DNA from: Chrysemys picta bellii
Lineage: Eukaryota > Chordata > Testudines > Emydidae
Length of the DNA stretch: 64,000 nt
Reading direction: 5' to 3'
Assembly: GCF_011386835.1 (NCBI RefSeq)
Contig: NW_027053035.1
Span: 1 to 64,000 of the forward strand
Shown: piece after piece, positions 61,818 through 64,000 of the stretch
Layout of the letters: every line of letters begins with the position of its first letter
Numbering within the stretch: position 1 is the stretch's first letter
The notes under the pieces: model-generated
Seen by the model: only the letters and a program-made list of their open reading frames with translations
The model's database searches: none
What the model was told of the DNA's origin: nothing
Made by a program: the position numbers and the translations under genes

Positions 61818-61904
61818 TTGGGAATTGGTCCTGCTTTGAGGACGGGGTTGGAGTAGATGACCTCTTGAGGTCCCTTCCAACCCTGATATTCTATGATTCT
61901 ATGA

Positions 61905-62850
61905 AGGTCACAGGGGTCTCTGAGGTTTCCCTGGCCCTAAGCCCCTGTCCTGCCTGGCTGATGTCAGCATCTCTCTCTGAGGTTACCACCTCCCTAACAC
62001 CTTTGACCAATAGGCTGAGGTCCTGAAAAGGCCTTTGTGATGTCACTGCCACACCCACCCATCCCCGGAAGTGCTAATGTCCTGCTGCTGGCCTGACACT
62101 TTGAAGGTTTGAGCTACTCTGTGTGGATCACCCCACTCAATGCGTCTTCATTCTAGGAAGCAAGCCGGCTAGACAGTAAAACATCAGAGGCTGCTCCCAA
62201 TACTACACTCAGTGTTTCCAAAATTTGTAGACTTTATGGCCACAAGAGACCTTTAGAGCATCTCATCTAAGCCCCTGCATATCATAGGCCTCCTGTATAG
62301 TACAATAGTTACTTTTTGGGCACACACATTCCAGAAAGGCATCTAGTCTTCATTCAATGACATCAAGAGATGGAGAATCCACCACTTTCCCTTTTAGTGA
62401 GTGCCAGGGGGCTCCATTTCCCTTTCCACTAGTTCCCCATTTACAGTGAGACAGAGCAGTACCTGCAGCAGGGAGCGGGAGTTGCTGATGGCCTCAGAGG
62501 CACAGCCCCTGCAGTGTCTCAGGAATCTGGCGCAAGTGCCGGATGATGCGGAGCTGGTGCATCACTTTTGGCCGTGACGTCCTCCTGCTGCAAGGGAACG
62601 AGAACCTGTCAGAGACTCAAACGCCCCGAGGAATCTGGAGGAATTAAGGGCACCTGGAACCAGCAGTATTTCCACCCAGCACCTGCCGACCACTGAGGGA
62701 TAAATTCACCTCCTGAACCCCAGAATGGAGTCTTCTTGTCCTTTCTAGTAACCTCCAGTGCCAACCCCCCTCCTTGAAGGATGAGCTCCTGCTATCTCCC
62801 CCTCAGTGCCCTTGACAGCTGTTCCACCTCCAAACCACAGCTCAAGTTAT
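61905..62850. repeat. Macrosatellite unit 16, remainder
   Basis: From the CR1 end through the CR1 3' relic and the exon-like segment (near 62462, with the extra T also seen in unit 2) to 'ctcaagttat'. The order is normal and no gene is visible. Confidence 0.8.
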
Positions 62851-64000
62851 TAGTACCTTTGGACACAGACTGGCTAACCTAGTGAGGAGGGCTTTAAACT
62901 AGGTTCGACGGGGACATGGTGAGCAAAGCCCACAGGTAAGTGGGGAACATGGAGACCGGGGAGATGGGTCAAAAACGAGAGGGAGTGTGGGCTATATTGT
63001 CAGAGAGAAAGGAGGGTCAGGACAAAACTGGGAGGAAAGATCAAACCAGTATCTTAGATGCCTATATACAAATGCGAGAAGTATGGGGAATAAGCAGGAA
63101 GAACTGGAAGTGCTAATAAATAAATACAAGTATGACATTGTTGGCATCACTGAAACTTGGTGGGATAATACACATGATTGGAATGTTGGTGTGGATGGGT
63201 ACAGCTTGCTCAGGAAGGATAGACAGGGGAAAAAGGGAGGAGGTGTTGCCTTGTATATTAAAAATGTACACACTTGGACTGAAGTAGAGATGGACATAGG
63301 AGACGGAAGTGTTGAGAGTCTCTGGGTTAGGCTAAAAGGGGTAAAAAAACAAGGGAGATGTCATGCTAGGAGTCTACTACAGGCCACCTAACCAGGTGGA
63401 AGAGGTGGATGAGGCTTTTTTTAAGCAACTAACAAAATCATCCAAAGCCCAAGATTTGGTGGTGATGGGGGACTTCAACTATCCGGATATATGTTGGGAA
63501 AATAACACAGCGGGGCACAGACTATCCAACAAATTCCTGGACTGCATTGGAGACAACTTTGTATTTCAGAAGGTTGAAAAAGCTACTGGGGGGAAGCTGT
63601 TCTTGACTTGATTTTAACAAATAGGGAGGAACTCGTTGAGAATTTGAAAGTAGAAGGCAGCCTGGGTGAAAGTGATCATGAAATCATAGAGTTTGCAATT
63701 CTAAGGAAGGGTAGAAGGGAGAACAGCAAAATAGAGACAATGGATTTCAGGAAGGCAGATTTTGGTAAGCTCAGAGAGCTGATAGGTAAGGTCCCATGGA
63801 AATCAAGACTGAGGGGAAAAACAACTGAGGAGAGTTGGCAGTTTTTCAAAGGGACACTATTAAGGGCCCAAAAGCAAGCTATTCCGCTGGTTAGGAAAGA
63901 TAGAAAATGTGGCAAAAGACCACCTTGGCTTAACCATGAGATCTTGCATGATCTAAAAAATAAAAAGGAGTCATATAAAAAATGGAAACTGGGACAGATT
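62851..64000 (+). mobile_element. CR1 LINE, copy 3 (runs off the window)
   Basis: The same left junction as copies 1 and 2. Like copy 1 it has lost one base before the G-run (about 63590), so copies 1 and 3 share a more recent ancestor than either does with copy 2. Confidence 0.9.
62987..64000 (+). pseudogene. CR1 ORF2 endonuclease, copy 3, partial
   Basis: The endonuclease region is broken twice: a private extra A in the A-run near 63346 ends the first frame (62987-63391), and the shared loss at the G-run ends the second (63363-63611). The remaining sequence (SDHE motif, then linker) runs to the window edge. Confidence 0.85.

Larger units (their letters stand above)
58703..61904 (+). mobile_element. 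CR1 LINE, second subfamily, split by a solo LTR
   Basis: This begins within the endonuclease (ITDTWWDN) and ends with a typical CR1 3' UTR and octamer tail (ATTCTATGATTCTATGA, to 61904). The macrosatellite resumes as 'aggtcacagggg'. There is no long target duplication, as usual for CR1. It differs clearly from the three-copy CR1, for example [18 protein letters not shown] against [18 protein letters not shown]. Confidence 0.9.

Overview
The window looks like repeat-dense nuclear DNA of a vertebrate, most likely a turtle or another sauropsid. It holds several CR1 LINEs with octamer-type 3' tails, a Penelope-like element (PLE) family, a Gmr1-like Ty3/Gypsy element primed by tRNA-Leu, several solo LTRs and (CA)n microsatellites. 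There is no bacterial gene organisation and no intact host protein-coding gene that I can recognise. The species assignment is inference from repeat types.

Background. Almost everything outside the transposons is one family of ~1.5-1.65 kb tandem units (a macrosatellite, about 16 complete or partial copies: 1-13740, 37394-41708, 45777-62850). Each unit has the same order: a (CA)n tract, a purine-rich tract, a ~700 bp unique part, a reverse-oriented relic of a CR1 3' end, a short exon-like segment flanked by splice-site-like sequences on the minus strand, and a further unique part ending just before the next (CA)n. Many units carry deletions.

Centre. Positions 13741-37358 are a head-to-tail array of a Penelope-like retroelement on the minus strand: eight complete units of 2880 bp (one is 2879 bp) plus a truncated ninth. 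Seven units keep an uninterrupted 893-codon frame with reverse transcriptase and a C-terminal GIY-YIG endonuclease. The eighth has one nonsense codon between the two domains. Every unit also carries a 41-nt minimal hammerhead-ribozyme-like motif in the spacer downstream of the frame, so a read-through transcript could in principle be cut into unit-length RNAs. Variant sites are shuffled between units, which points to unequal crossing-over or gene conversion.

Insertions in the macrosatellite. (i) Three copies of one CR1 insertion (2935-5983, 46597-49650, 62851-end) sit at the same position of the unit, so they were multiplied by duplication of the host block rather than by three insertions. 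(ii) A solo LTR (7683-8533, 50451-51223) was duplicated in the same way; a separate relative lies at 37419-38317. (iii) A very young Gypsy element (41709-45776) has LTRs differing at one of 477 positions, a 5-bp target duplication, a PBS and a PPT, and a 907-codon gag-protease-integrase-zinc-finger frame, but lacks the integrase core, RT and RNase H. (iv) A 5'-truncated PLE of a second subfamily (53849-54325) has a 13-bp target duplication. (v) An LTR at 56355-57196 has a GC box and TATA box. (vi) A second CR1 subfamily copy (58703-61904) is itself split by a solo LTR (60966-61408). These elements do not form a pathway with one another; they are layers of insertion and duplication.
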